Shown piece by piece: positions 16,833 to 29,004 of a stretch of DNA of 64,000 bases. The notes beneath the pieces were generated by a model that worked only from the letters and a program-made list of their open reading frames with translations, was not told the origin of the DNA and did no database searches. This DNA comes from PVC group bacterium (GTDB lineage Bacteria; Verrucomicrobiota; Kiritimatiellia; UBA8416), in the NCBI GenBank assembly GCA_003567005.1, contig PXBF01000068.1, positions 107,794 to 171,793 on the forward strand, written 5' to 3'. The translations under genes and the position numbers were made by a program. Within the stretch, counting starts at the first letter, position 1. Each line of letters opens with the position of its first letter.

Positions 16833-18533
16833 TCAATCCTGGTTGTCCTCCGTGGCACGCAAGACCTCTTCGATCGTTGTCGTTCCCTTCATAACTTTCG
16901 CCCAACCATCGTCTCGCAGCGTATGCATGCCCTCTCGAAGGGCTTGCTGTTTAATCTCACCTGCACTATGACGCCCCGTAACCAAAGATTGAATCTGTTC
17001 CGATACCGGCAGAATCTCAAAAATACCGCAGCGTCCCCGAAACCCTGTTCCCCTACAAGTATCACACCCATCCGCTTCAAATACCTCCTGCTTATCCAAC
17101 CGGTCCGTCGGGAAACGAATATCCGCTAATATATCAGCCTCCGGCAAGGGTACGGATTTACGACAACTACTACAGAGTCGACGGACCAAACGCTGTGCAA
17201 TGACCCCCTCGACGGCGGACGCCACCAAATAAGGTTCCACCCCCATATCAACCAAACGCGTAAAAGCACCCGACGCATCATTGGTATGAAGGGTACTGAA
17301 GACCAAATGCCCAGTCAATGAAGCCTGAATGGCAATCTCAGCCGTTTCCAAGTCGCGGATCTCTCCCACCATGATAATATCGGGATCCTGCCGCAGAAAA
17401 GAGCGCAAGACACGTGCAAACGTCAGGTTGATTTCCGGACGGACCAATACTTGATTAACGCCGGACATTTCATACTCAATCGGGTTCTCTGCCGTCATGA
17501 TACGTACATCGGTCCGATTCAATTCCTGTAAATAACCAAATAACGATGTCGATTTACCAGACCCGGTCGGCCCCGTAACAAGAATAATGCCGTTGGGGCG
17601 GTGAATCAGACGCCGCACGGTGGAACTGTCAGTGTCACTCATACCCGAGTCTTCAATCGTTATCAGTTGCGTACCACTCTGCAACAAACGCAAACTTACG
17701 CTCTCCCCGTAAACCGTCGGCATCGTGGACACACGTATATCAATGTTGCGCCCCTCCACACGCAAACCAATACGACCATCCATCGGTAAACGCTTCTCTG
17801 CAATATCCAAATTCGCCATCACTTTGATGCGCGAGATGATCGCTGCTTGAAAACGGATTAACTGCACCGGTACAGGCGTCTCATGCAAAACACCGTCAAT
17901 CCGATACCGGATCCGTAACCGATTTTCCATGGGTTCAAAATGAATATCGGTAGCTCCTTGACGATCGGCCTCCCGTATAATCTGATTCACAAACTTTACG
18001 ATCGAAGCCTCTTGATCCAGTTCACTCAAGTCTGACTTCGCAATCTGCTCATCAGCAAGCTCTTCATAACGATTGTCCAGAATCATCCGATCAACCGTCT
18101 CTGCCCCAACCCCATAAAAGGCGCGAGCAGCATCACCGATATCTTCCAACGGACTAAGCGCCAACTTGACCCGGCACCCAGCCGCAAGACGCAAGGAATC
18201 TATCAACCCAGTTGTAAAAGGATCACTAACAGCAACACGAAGCGTCTCGTTTTCCATAGCAAGTGGTATCACTTGATATTGAAAAACCGCTTTCGTCGGA
18301 AGACACGCCAGAATTTCCGCATCAATTTCGCGCCCCTTGAGCCGCAGATAGGGCATGCGCAGAACCTTAGCCAAAGCCTCCAGAAAAGCCGTCTCCGAAA
18401 TACCGGCCTGTACGGCTGCCTCTCCAGGGGTTAAATGCCCCTCAGCAATGGCAGCCGATGCCTCCTCTATACGTGCATCGGGAAAGATACCCGTTTTTTC
18501 CAAAATCGTGCGAATGTAATTTGATGTAGCCAT
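16833..18533 (-). CDS. gspE: Type II secretion / type IV pilus assembly ATPase GspE (PilB)
   Basis: A 566-residue cytoplasmic hexameric ATPase. The N-terminal MshEN-type domain covers about residues 1-150 (LRMPYLRLKGREIDAEILA). The motor core has Walker A VTGPTGSGKSTSLFGYL, Asp box EPMENRLRIRYRIDGVL, Walker B DPDIIMVGEIRDLETAEI and the His box GHLVFSTLHTNDA. The four-Cys zinc site is CSSC...CDTC in the C-terminal domain. Length fits GspE/PilB. The start at 18533 has no ribosome site but a promoter-like element just upstream, so a leaderless transcript is possible. Confidence 0.96.
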   Translation of the reverse strand: MATSNYIRTILEKTGIFPDARIEEASAAIAEGHLTPGEAAVQAGISETAFLEALAKVLRMPYLRLKGREIDAEILACLPTKAVFQYQVIPLAMENETLRVAVSDPFTTGLIDSLRLAAGCRVKLALSPLEDIGDAARAFYGVGAETVDRMILDNRYEELADEQIAKSDLSELDQEASIVKFVNQIIREADRQGATDIHFEPMENRLRIRYRIDGVLHETPVPVQLIRFQAAIISRIKVMANLDIAEKRLPMDGRIGLRVEGRNIDIRVSTMPTVYGESVSLRLLQSGTQLITIEDSGMSDTDSSTVRRLIHRPNGIILVTGPTGSGKSTSLFGYLQELNRTDVRIMTAENPIEYEMSGVNQVLVRPEINLTFARVLRSFLRQDPDIIMVGEIRDLETAEIAIQASLTGHLVFSTLHTNDASGAFTRLVDMGVEPYLVASAVEGVIAQRLVRRLCSSCRKSVPLPEADILADIRFPTDRLDKQEVFEADGCDTCRGTGFRGRCGIFEILPVSEQIQSLVTGRHSAGEIKQQALREGMHTLRDDGWAKVMKGTTTIEEVLRATEDNQD

Positions 18534-18538
18534 ACTCT

Positions 18539-18568
18539 ATAATAAAGCACACCAGAATAAAACTGCAA
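18539..18568 (-). promoter_or_regulatory. Candidate leaderless promoter of gspE
   Basis: Read leftward: TTGCAG (18568-18563), 18 bases, TATTAT (18544-18539), then only 5 bases to the ATG at 18533. The -10 box is good, the -35 poor. No Shine-Dalgarno sequence is present. Confidence 0.3.
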
Positions 18569-18637
18569 TGGCATAATGCATAAGAACAAACACGCGCAAA
18601 GAAAACAGCACGCAAACCAAATGGCACATGAATGCAG

Positions 18638-19243
18638 TCAATCAACATCGGGGTAGTAACGTTTCATGCAAGCCGGGCAAAGGCCGTGCGACACCTTCGT
18701 ACCGGTGTGTTCAATGAGATAATCAGCAACCGGATGCCATGTTCCCCCCTCGTCACGGATACTGTGGCACCCCGCACACATCGGCAAAAGCTCGCGCAAA
18801 TCACGAATCATCCGGTGTGCTTTTTCCAATGCTTCGTTTCGCGTACGCAGTTCCCGCGTCAAATTAACCAATTCGTTGTTTAATGCTGTCATTTCCAACA
18901 AAGCCGTCGTATTTGCCTCCACTTCAGCAATGCAGACAATCTCGATATGTTTGGAATCTCTACGTCCTTTGACCTGATAAAGGCAACGTTGTTCGCCATG
19001 CCGCAAGGTGATGCGCGTAGTCTTCCATTGCATGGACAATGTTGCCCCCAAAGACAGTTCCACACCTAACGCCTCCATCGACCATCCACATGCGCCATGC
19101 CCCCCGCAAAACTGCCGTAAAGCATCATTATGAGACAGAATAACCCCATCGCTGGCAGCTACGAAAGCAGGGTACGGATGCCCGTGTTCAAGATAGTCAG
19201 GACAAAAATCGGAAAGTTTCTGCATCGACAGATGGTCACTCAC
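18638..19243 (-). CDS. PAS-like sensor protein with C-terminal Cys-cluster domain
   Basis: A 201-residue cytoplasmic protein. Residues about 10-110 look like a PAS domain (PAFVAASDGVILSHNDALRQ), followed by a coiled coil at about 115-155 (LNNELVNLTRELRTRNEALE) and a C-terminal motif CAGCHSIRDEGGTWHPVADY ... SHGLCPACMKRYYP. That CxxC/IRD/W/SHG.CPxC domain is common at the ends of PAS and receiver proteins and could bind a metal or heme. The GTG start at 19243 overlaps the stop of the cobalamin-binding gene (GTGA), so the two are translationally coupled. No catalytic domain is present. Confidence 0.75.
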   Translation of the reverse strand: MSDHLSMQKLSDFCPDYLEHGHPYPAFVAASDGVILSHNDALRQFCGGHGACGWSMEALGVELSLGATLSMQWKTTRITLRHGEQRCLYQVKGRRDSKHIEIVCIAEVEANTTALLEMTALNNELVNLTRELRTRNEALEKAHRMIRDLRELLPMCAGCHSIRDEGGTWHPVADYLIEHTGTKVSHGLCPACMKRYYPDVD

Positions 19244-20355
19244 GCCGCATCCCTTTGCCAGACACTGACCTGCTCTAATGCAGCATCCAGTGTCAACGCA
19301 TAAGCATCCGCGTGCGTGGCGCGCCATAAATCTGGAACCATTTGAAACGCTTGCCCGCCAACCAAAACCTTGGTTTGCGAAAATGTGTCGTTCTGACGCA
19401 AATCCCGCACAAAACGCGCTATATGCGGAAGGTGAAAAACCATCGTAACCGAAAGCGCAATAAGCGAGGGTTGCACCTTCTCCGTCATGCTGAGCAAATC
19501 TGCGATGGGTGTATCGGCACCGACGTAATGAACATTCCAATCTTGTTTGAGATGCAATAGATCAGATATCATCCAGGCACCAAGTTCATGTGTTTCCTGC
19601 TGCGCTGTAGATACAATCGCCCGTGCAGGTGTACGGCTCCGACAAGGTGCCGTAACAAAAGGCATGCCCGCCATCATACGCGCAACAATAGCAGAGGCCA
19701 TATGTTCTTCGGCAACCGTGACTTGTCCGATCTGCCATCGACGCCCCACTTCGTACAAGACCGGATGCAGCATATCACGATAAAACGGCGCAACGGCATC
19801 CGGATCTGTCACCTCTCGCTGCAGAAAGTCCATGGCAGCGCTGTGCTGTCCATTCAATAGAATTTCCAATAAAGCAGCTTGCTCTGTCGACAAAGAGTCC
19901 GCGTGAGGGGACTCGCAGATTTCCTCCGCCAACCGCACCCAATCCTCATGATGCGTCAAAATCCAATTATAAACAGGCAAGATCGCCTCTGCAGACCCCG
20001 CTGTCAAATGCGTGCGAATCGCCATCATCCAGTTTTCTAATGCACACGCAAAGTAATGGTACGAAAAACCATGCTTGCGATACGTTTGATAGACCCACGG
20101 AATCGTACCAAGAAACAACTCGGGTGATCGCAACTGCAGGGCCGCCCCCATAAATAAGACATGTTGCCGATGGTTATTGCGCATCACAACCTCTGCCCCG
20201 GGCGGTATGAGTGAATCCTTCCGAATAACATCCATCATCACATCATCAACAAATCCCTTGAGCATGGGACCACGCAGTTCGTATTCTTCAATACAATCCA
20301 CAGGAAGTGCTACCTCCGATAGCAAGGCTTGCGGAAATCTTACCGATACAGACAT
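19240..20355 (-). CDS. Cobalamin-binding protein with CarH-type photoreceptor motifs
   Basis: A 371-residue soluble protein. Residues about 1-145 are an all-helical domain I cannot assign. Residues about 155-240 are a helical cobalamin cap with W207 and E217-H218, the W-x9-EH motif of CarH-type B12 photoreceptors. Residues about 244-371 are a Rossmann B12-binding domain with ETHELG (256 is the presumed axial His, pattern E-x-H-x-x-G) and LIALSVTMVFHLPHIARFV. There is no MerR helix-turn-helix as in CarH and no methyltransferase domain. A GGGGGG ribosome site precedes the ATG. The next gene overlaps by GTGA and encodes a PAS protein, suggesting a light or redox sensing pair. Confidence 0.82.
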   Translation of the reverse strand: MSVSVRFPQALLSEVALPVDCIEEYELRGPMLKGFVDDVMMDVIRKDSLIPPGAEVVMRNNHRQHVLFMGAALQLRSPELFLGTIPWVYQTYRKHGFSYHYFACALENWMMAIRTHLTAGSAEAILPVYNWILTHHEDWVRLAEEICESPHADSLSTEQAALLEILLNGQHSAAMDFLQREVTDPDAVAPFYRDMLHPVLYEVGRRWQIGQVTVAEEHMASAIVARMMAGMPFVTAPCRSRTPARAIVSTAQQETHELGAWMISDLLHLKQDWNVHYVGADTPIADLLSMTEKVQPSLIALSVTMVFHLPHIARFVRDLRQNDTFSQTKVLVGGQAFQMVPDLWRATHADAYALTLDAALEQVSVWQRDAA

Positions 20356-20451
20356 GACTGCCCCCCTTTCTCATCAGAAAGAACCCACCACATTTCACAT
20401 GATTGCAATGCTACGACCATGATAATAAATTGCAAGCAGACAAAATGGGGG

Positions 20452-23631
<3,180 letters not shown>

Positions 23632-23733
23632 TTATAAAATCTAGAATCTTGTTAAACTGGGCCTTTGATACACAAATGGAACGATAGCTGTCGAATGAAT
23701 TCCATTTTAAGCGACCATGCCAGCCCGAGATCA

Positions 23734-23763
23734 TTGACGCGACCTATCCGCTTGCAGTACAAT
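23734..23763 (+). promoter_or_regulatory. Probable sigma70-type promoter of the DUF6288 gene
   Basis: TTGACG (23734-23739), an 18-base spacer and TACAAT (23758-23763); each box matches consensus at five of six positions. The start codon is at 23818, giving a leader of about 48 bases. Confidence 0.55.
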
Positions 23764-23778
23764 ACCACCACTTCAATC

Positions 23779-23795
23779 GGAGATGAAACATCTCC
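23779..23795 (+). promoter_or_regulatory. Leader hairpin before the DUF6288 start codon
   Basis: GGAGATG-AAA-CATCTCC forms a perfect 7-base stem with a 3-base loop inside the predicted leader, ending 22 bases before the ATG. It could protect the mRNA or modulate translation. Too small for a known riboswitch. Confidence 0.35.
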
Positions 23796-23817
23796 TCGCA
23801 TAGAAAGGTACTTCATC

Positions 23818-26574
23818 ATGCAGCTCATTCGCGTATTATCATCAGCCGTCCTCACACTTGTTCTCGCTTCGTTCTTGCATGCTGCCCCCCCCGACCTCAC
23901 CAAAGGAGAAGAACCAACAAACGACGTCACGATAAACCTAGGCCCTACCGGAATGCGCGGCTGGGTCTACCAGAAGCCCCGTGCGAGCGCGATCACGGCA
24001 GAAAGCAGACAAATTCTCATAACATCCGTAGATGCAAACGCACCTGCAGATGGCATCTTGCAAGAAGGCGATATTATCTTGGGCGCTCGCGGTGGCGCAA
24101 TGATTCCTTCCCCCTTTGAAAAGGATGCAAGACGCAGTTTCGGCCTTGCCATTGCTGAAGCAGAAGCAAGCCGTGAAGCCACCCTACGACTCCTCCGCTG
24201 GCGCGATGGGTCGGTTTCCACCGTACAACTCAAACTCGAACATCTCGGGGCCTATGCCCCAACAGCACCCTATGACTGCGAAAAATCTGCCGCAATCCTA
24301 GCGAATGGCTTGCAACACATGTACGATCATCACATCAAAGATATTGCACCAAACGCAAATTGGCGCCGCAAATTCAATGCGATAACCATGTTGCTATCGG
24401 ATGATCGGGCACATGCAAGAACACTACGAGATATGGTAAGAGGTCTCGTCCCCGATGAACGGACGCGACGTGTAATGATGGACGATGAACGCGATGCCTC
24501 GAGGATGATTACCTGGGAACGCGGATATACACTTGTGCTAATGGCAGAATACTACCTGGCAACAGGAGATGAATATGTGCTCCCCGGCATTGAAGCATAC
24601 GCCGTCAATATCGCCAAAAACCAGAGCCACTTTGGAACCCTCGGCCATATTTTTGCCGATCGTAGCCCGGACGGTTCCCCGGGACCGATGGGCGGCGTAT
24701 ATGGCGCCGTTAACCAAACCGCTCTTACCTGTTTTCAAGGGCTCGTGCTCGCTAAAGCCTGTGGTCTCAACAACCCGGAAATCCCGCAAGCCATCGAGCG
24801 TACAAGTATCTTTTTCGGCTCTTACGCTGGCAAATCCCCCATACCCTATGGAGAACATGCCCCCTCTGGACAATCCCACGAAAACAATGGCACCAGCGGA
24901 CAAGCCGCACTGGCACTTGCCCGCTCTCCGGGCCGCACCGAAGAAGCGTACTTCTTTGCTAAAATGGCGACGGCAGCTCCGCGAGAACGCGAAAGAGGGC
25001 ACACCGGCGCATGGTGGAACTATATGTGGGCCCCATTAGGCGCAGCCGTTGGTGGAGAAGAAGCCGCTATGCTGCATTTTAGAGAAATTGCATGGCACCT
25101 AGACCTTGCAAGAGACTGGCAGGGCGGTTTCCAGTATGATAACTTAAACGGGGAAGGCCCCACCGGAAACTCCCACTACCATGGTCTGGAAATGGCAACC
25201 CCTGCCCTGCTACTATATGGACTTCCGCTCAAACGCCTACATATTGCAGGTGCCAGCCCGAATCCACACACGCAACTAGACCGCAATATGCTGCGGGAAA
25301 TCCAACAAAAAATGCATTATGAAGCAGACGCAAGATCGACAAGCGAACTGCTACAAGACCTCGGAAGCTGGTCACCAAAAGTGCGCGGTGCCGCTGCTCA
25401 GGCATTATCCGAACGCGATGGAAACGACGAGTTGCTCTCGCAGTTACATAATCTGGCTCAGGACACATCGCTTTCCAGAAACGTGCGTGCCGGGGCATGC
25501 CACGCCCTCGGTCATATCAGACATAATGCTTCCGCAACAGTGCTGGCGAACCTGTTGACCGATACCGACGCATTTGTGCGGTTCAGAGCATCAGAGGCAT
25601 TGCGTCTGTTTCCAGATCAGCTGCGCTTATCGGTTGTGGATGAAGCCTTGCATGCAGCTGCAGCCATGGCACGCCCCACCTTTCCTGCCCCACCCGACGA
25701 TCCATTACAATTCGCCCATGGAAGCCTGGGTACCCTACTCTTCTATGCTGGGAGCGCATATGGACCAAGAGGTGTCCTCCAGAACCAGGGCATCGTTGAT
25801 ATCGACAGGGAACTCCTCTATCCAGCAATCAGAGCAATCGCGCAGACTCCCGTGGGATTTCACCGTAGCTGCCTCTCGCATATCTTCAGCGAACACCTTA
25901 CCGAAGAAGACGTGAAAGCTCTCGCCGATGCCATCATAGAAGCCATCGTCACACGATCACCATCCGACCGCATGTTCAGTAATGGTATCCGCCAACATGG
26001 TGTCACCGCCTTTTATAAATACGGGGTCGCCGAAGGTGTCCCTGCATGTATGCAATTCTTGGCAGACGAAGTAGGGGGCCGCCGGCGAGGCCCGATTGAT
26101 AAACTAGGAAAGTTCGGCCCTGCCGTACGGACCATTGAACCAGATCCCCAAGTTGTTGCGTTTTTACAACCGTATGTCGAAGATCAGGAAACAAGACCAA
26201 ACGCACGCAAAGCGATCGACAGCATTAACGCAGATACGCAACCGATGACGCTGACCCCCTTGAAATCAATCGAATCCCTGCAAGCGGAAAGCACCAATCT
26301 CACAATGTCTGCAGCCGCAACTAGACTGCTTGTACGAGCCAAAGATTATGCCAGAGGGGATACGACATTCACATGGCGCACAAAAAATGGCCCCGGCAAT
26401 GCCAGATTCACAGAGGTGCAACCAGTCCGACACAGTGAAAATCGCATCGCTTCCGCATCTATTACAAAGGTTGAATTGCCAGCCATTGCCGGATCATACG
26501 TACTGGAGGTAACCATGTCTGATTCGCGTGGATTTACCGAAGTTTCTGAAACGATAACCCTAACGGTGCATTAG
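23818..26574 (+). CDS. Secreted PDZ/DUF6288/HEAT-repeat protein
   Basis: A 918-residue protein. The signal peptide is MQLIRVLSSAVLTLVLASFL up to HAA. A PDZ-like domain follows (about 50-135: ADGILQEGDIILGARGG). The central part (about 145-480) matches my recollection of the DUF6288 family: GPMGGVYGAVNQTALTCFQG, IPYGEHAPSGQSHENNGTSG and ERGHTGAWWNYMWAPLGAAV. HEAT repeats occupy about 500-620 (KVRGAAAQALSERDGNDELL; FVRFRASEALRLF). The C-terminus is an Ig-like strand domain. ATG at 23818 starts exactly at the signal peptide. The family is common in PVC bacteria and has no known activity. The helical toroid-like core and PDZ domain suggest a periplasmic role with protein or polysaccharide partners. 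Confidence 0.85.
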   Translation: MQLIRVLSSAVLTLVLASFLHAAPPDLTKGEEPTNDVTINLGPTGMRGWVYQKPRASAITAESRQILITSVDANAPADGILQEGDIILGARGGAMIPSPFEKDARRSFGLAIAEAEASREATLRLLRWRDGSVSTVQLKLEHLGAYAPTAPYDCEKSAAILANGLQHMYDHHIKDIAPNANWRRKFNAITMLLSDDRAHARTLRDMVRGLVPDERTRRVMMDDERDASRMITWERGYTLVLMAEYYLATGDEYVLPGIEAYAVNIAKNQSHFGTLGHIFADRSPDGSPGPMGGVYGAVNQTALTCFQGLVLAKACGLNNPEIPQAIERTSIFFGSYAGKSPIPYGEHAPSGQSHENNGTSGQAALALARSPGRTEEAYFFAKMATAAPRERERGHTGAWWNYMWAPLGAAVGGEEAAMLHFREIAWHLDLARDWQGGFQYDNLNGEGPTGNSHYHGLEMATPALLLYGLPLKRLHIAGASPNPHTQLDRNMLREIQQKMHYEADARSTSELLQDLGSWSPKVRGAAAQALSERDGNDELLSQLHNLAQDTSLSRNVRAGACHALGHIRHNASATVLANLLTDTDAFVRFRASEALRLFPDQLRLSVVDEALHAAAAMARPTFPAPPDDPLQFAHGSLGTLLFYAGSAYGPRGVLQNQGIVDIDRELLYPAIRAIAQTPVGFHRSCLSHIFSEHLTEEDVKALADAIIEAIVTRSPSDRMFSNGIRQHGVTAFYKYGVAEGVPACMQFLADEVGGRRRGPIDKLGKFGPAVRTIEPDPQVVAFLQPYVEDQETRPNARKAIDSINADTQPMTLTPLKSIESLQAESTNLTMSAAATRLLVRAKDYARGDTTFTWRTKNGPGNARFTEVQPVRHSENRIASASITKVELPAIAGSYVLEVTMSDSRGFTEVSETITLTVH

Positions 26575-26601
26575 CCCGTGGCAGCACATACAATAGACAG
26601 C

Positions 26602-27792
26602 ATGAAAACATATTTGATTGTACTCGACTCTGTTGGCATTGGGGCAGCACCGGATGCTGCAGATTATGGCGACGCTGGAGCAAGCACATTGGCACACACA
26701 GCGCAAAGCGTGGGCAAGCTAGACCTACCCACCCTGCAATCCCTTGGTCTCGGGAACATTCCGCCCCACACCGATGCCAAGGAAATCACAGGCGTACCTA
26801 GCGTAACCACGCCACGAGCAGCTTTCGGCGCCATGCAGGAACGCTCCGTAGGAAAAGATACAACCACCGGACACTGGGAAATTGCGGGCCTTGAATTATC
26901 CAAAGGTCTTGCTCTCTTTCCACCAGGGCCGCCATCCTTTCCTGCTGATTTGCTCTCAGATATCGAAAAGCATACCGGGCGCAAACTCATTGGCAACAAA
27001 GCAGCAAGCGGAACCGCGATCATTGACGAACTGGGAGAGGAGCACATGCGCACGGGAGCGCTAATCGCCTACACAAGCGCGGACTCCGTGTTCCAGGTCG
27101 CTGCACATGAAGAAGTCGTACCGCTGGATGAACTATATGCTGCTTGTGCGTTCATCAGGAACAAATGCAACCCACTCGCTGTTGGCCGTGTCATTGCACG
27201 CCCTTTCCGCGGAGAACCGGGAAACTTTCAACGTACCAATCATCGACGGGACTTTTCCCTGCCAGTACCGGAAAAAACCATCATCACGCATCTCGTAGAA
27301 CATGCAAAACATGTAACACTGGTAGGGAAACTGGATGACATTTTCCCGGGAACGGGTTTTCAGGAAAGCTTCCATAGCGAAAACAACCCCGACGCAATGC
27401 GCGCCGTCATGGAGCTGGCCAAGCGCCCCCCCTTGGATAAAGACGAACTGTATTTTATCAATTTCATCGATTTCGATATGCGCTTCGGACACCGCCGCGA
27501 CCCTGCAGGCTACGCCGCCGCACTCGAAAAAACAGATGCGTTTCTTGCCGAGTTGCTACCTATGTTGAGATCAGATGATTGCCTCATCATTACCGCAGAC
27601 CATGGCAACGACCCCACGCATACCGGCTCCGACCACACGCGCGAATATGTACCCTTGCTTGTATACGGTGAAAAAATAAAGGCCGCTAACCTGGGTATAT
27701 GCGATGGCTTTTTCAACATAGCCCAATCCATCGCAACCTGGTTCAACGTCCCCCCCATGCCGCGTGGCGAAAACTTCATTCGCAAACGCTAA
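26602..27792 (+). CDS. deoB: Phosphopentomutase
   Basis: A 396-residue alkaline-phosphatase-superfamily enzyme interconverting (deoxy)ribose 1- and 5-phosphate in nucleoside salvage. The N-terminus YLIVLDSVGIGAAPDAADYG carries the first metal ligands, the catalytic Thr lies in GKDTTTGHWEIAG, and the C-terminal metal site is ITADHGNDPTHTGSDHTREY. Length matches DeoB. ATG at 26602 was preferred to a GTG at 26578 because it aligns with the family N-terminus. It lies 27 bases after the DUF6288 gene and may be co-transcribed, though no functional link is apparent. It connects with the pentose-phosphate theme of rpiB. Confidence 0.96.
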   Translation: MKTYLIVLDSVGIGAAPDAADYGDAGASTLAHTAQSVGKLDLPTLQSLGLGNIPPHTDAKEITGVPSVTTPRAAFGAMQERSVGKDTTTGHWEIAGLELSKGLALFPPGPPSFPADLLSDIEKHTGRKLIGNKAASGTAIIDELGEEHMRTGALIAYTSADSVFQVAAHEEVVPLDELYAACAFIRNKCNPLAVGRVIARPFRGEPGNFQRTNHRRDFSLPVPEKTIITHLVEHAKHVTLVGKLDDIFPGTGFQESFHSENNPDAMRAVMELAKRPPLDKDELYFINFIDFDMRFGHRRDPAGYAAALEKTDAFLAELLPMLRSDDCLIITADHGNDPTHTGSDHTREYVPLLVYGEKIKAANLGICDGFFNIAQSIATWFNVPPMPRGENFIRKR

Positions 27793-27825
27793 CCCATTCT
27801 ACGCACAGACAAATCCAAAACGAAA

Positions 27826-28851
27826 TCAACCGGAAACCTCAACCATCGCCTTGATCACACCGTCTCCATAACAAGCCACCAGATCAAAAGCTTCAGACGT
27901 CTGATCTAAGGAAAACCGATGCGTGATGAGTGCTTCAAGCCCAGCAGCACCTGAAGCAATCATGTTCAATGCAGCCTCGGCACACTGATTCTGACGCCGT
28001 ACATGGAAAATGGATATTTCCTTGCGGCGCAACTTGCTGATATCCATCGACACGCGATCCCCCTCGGGAATGCCGGTAATGACCAATTTGCCGCCGGGCC
28101 CAATCAAGTCTACAGCCTGATCCAACGCATCCGGCTTGCCCGAACATTCAAAAATGGCTGCCATACCAAGAGGAACTTGGTCGACCAAGGCACTGGGTCG
28201 CCCCGTCCAACAAGCGCCCAGCCGATCTGCCATATCCCGGCGTGCGGCGATAGGATCAGTCACATACACTTGGTCGGCACCAGCCTGACGCAAGACCGCA
28301 AGTGTGCAAAGGCCAATCGGGCCAGCCCCTAACACAGCAATGGGAACCCCCTTCTCGATATCGATCGAATTGCGAACCGAGTGAATGGCCACAGATAACG
28401 GCTCAGCTAACGCAAGCTTTTCCGGCGATATGGAATCCGAAACCTTCAAAGCATTGGCAGCGGGAATTACGATTTTCTCGCACATACACCCTTGCAATTC
28501 ACCTGCTGAACTTAGAAAGGCAATCTGTCTGCATGTATGATAACGTCCTTTTTGACACTGATCACACCTGCCACAATGCATAGCGGGTTCAATCATCACG
28601 CGATTCCCAACTTGTAGACCTTCAACGTCAGCCCCTACCGCAAGTACCATCCCTGCCGCCTCATGGCCAGGTATGAAAGGATAGACAACCTTCCGCGAAC
28701 CAATCCCTCCCTCCACATAATGATGTACATCCGAACCACAGATGCCAACCGCATGCACCTGAATCATAACCTCACCTTTACCCGGTGGATCCGGATCCGG
28801 CACATCCGCCACGCGAATCGCACGAATACCTGTCAATTGTGCAGCCAACAT
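27826..28851 (-). CDS. Zinc-dependent polyol dehydrogenase (sorbitol/xylitol dehydrogenase-like)
   Basis: A 341-residue medium-chain dehydrogenase. Catalytic zinc ligands are in VGICGSDVHH and PGHEAAG; the structural zinc loop CGRCDQCQKGRYHTC is complete. The NAD-binding motif is VLGAGPIGLCTLAVLRQAGA, and the acidic residue after it (YVTDP) points to NAD+. The family includes L-iditol/sorbitol and xylitol dehydrogenases. ATG at 28851 has GGGGG upstream; an ATG at 28875 is less likely. The gene is divergent from dapL and convergent with deoB and appears to be monocistronic. Confidence 0.9.
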   Translation of the reverse strand: MLAAQLTGIRAIRVADVPDPDPPGKGEVMIQVHAVGICGSDVHHYVEGGIGSRKVVYPFIPGHEAAGMVLAVGADVEGLQVGNRVMIEPAMHCGRCDQCQKGRYHTCRQIAFLSSAGELQGCMCEKIVIPAANALKVSDSISPEKLALAEPLSVAIHSVRNSIDIEKGVPIAVLGAGPIGLCTLAVLRQAGADQVYVTDPIAARRDMADRLGACWTGRPSALVDQVPLGMAAIFECSGKPDALDQAVDLIGPGGKLVITGIPEGDRVSMDISKLRRKEISIFHVRRQNQCAEAALNMIASGAAGLEALITHRFSLDQTSEAFDLVACYGDGVIKAMVEVSG

Positions 28852-28906
28852 TTCAACCCCCTTAAATCGGAACAAATAACCAAATTCGATGCATGTCCAG
28901 TTTGTT

Positions 28907-28934
28907 TTGACAGTATTCTATCGCAAACTATGAT
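28907..28934 (+). promoter_or_regulatory. Probable sigma70 promoter of dapL
   Basis: A perfect TTGACA (28907-28912), a 16-base spacer and TATGAT (28929-28934). A 5-base inverted repeat CTATC/GATAG (28918-28922, 28932-28936) overlaps the -10 box. The dapL ATG lies about 70 bases downstream. Confidence 0.6.
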
Positions 28935-29004
28935 AGTACGTCCAATGCAACATGCACGAAATCCCAGTAGGAAAAAAGGATAAGCAAAGAGAAAGTAAAA
29001 GAAT

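Noticed and set aside
19244..19540. Upstream extension of the PAS protein frame
   Set aside because: The added 99 codons lie out of frame inside the cobalamin-binding gene and are Cys/Arg-rich; the GTG overlapping the stop codon is a better start.
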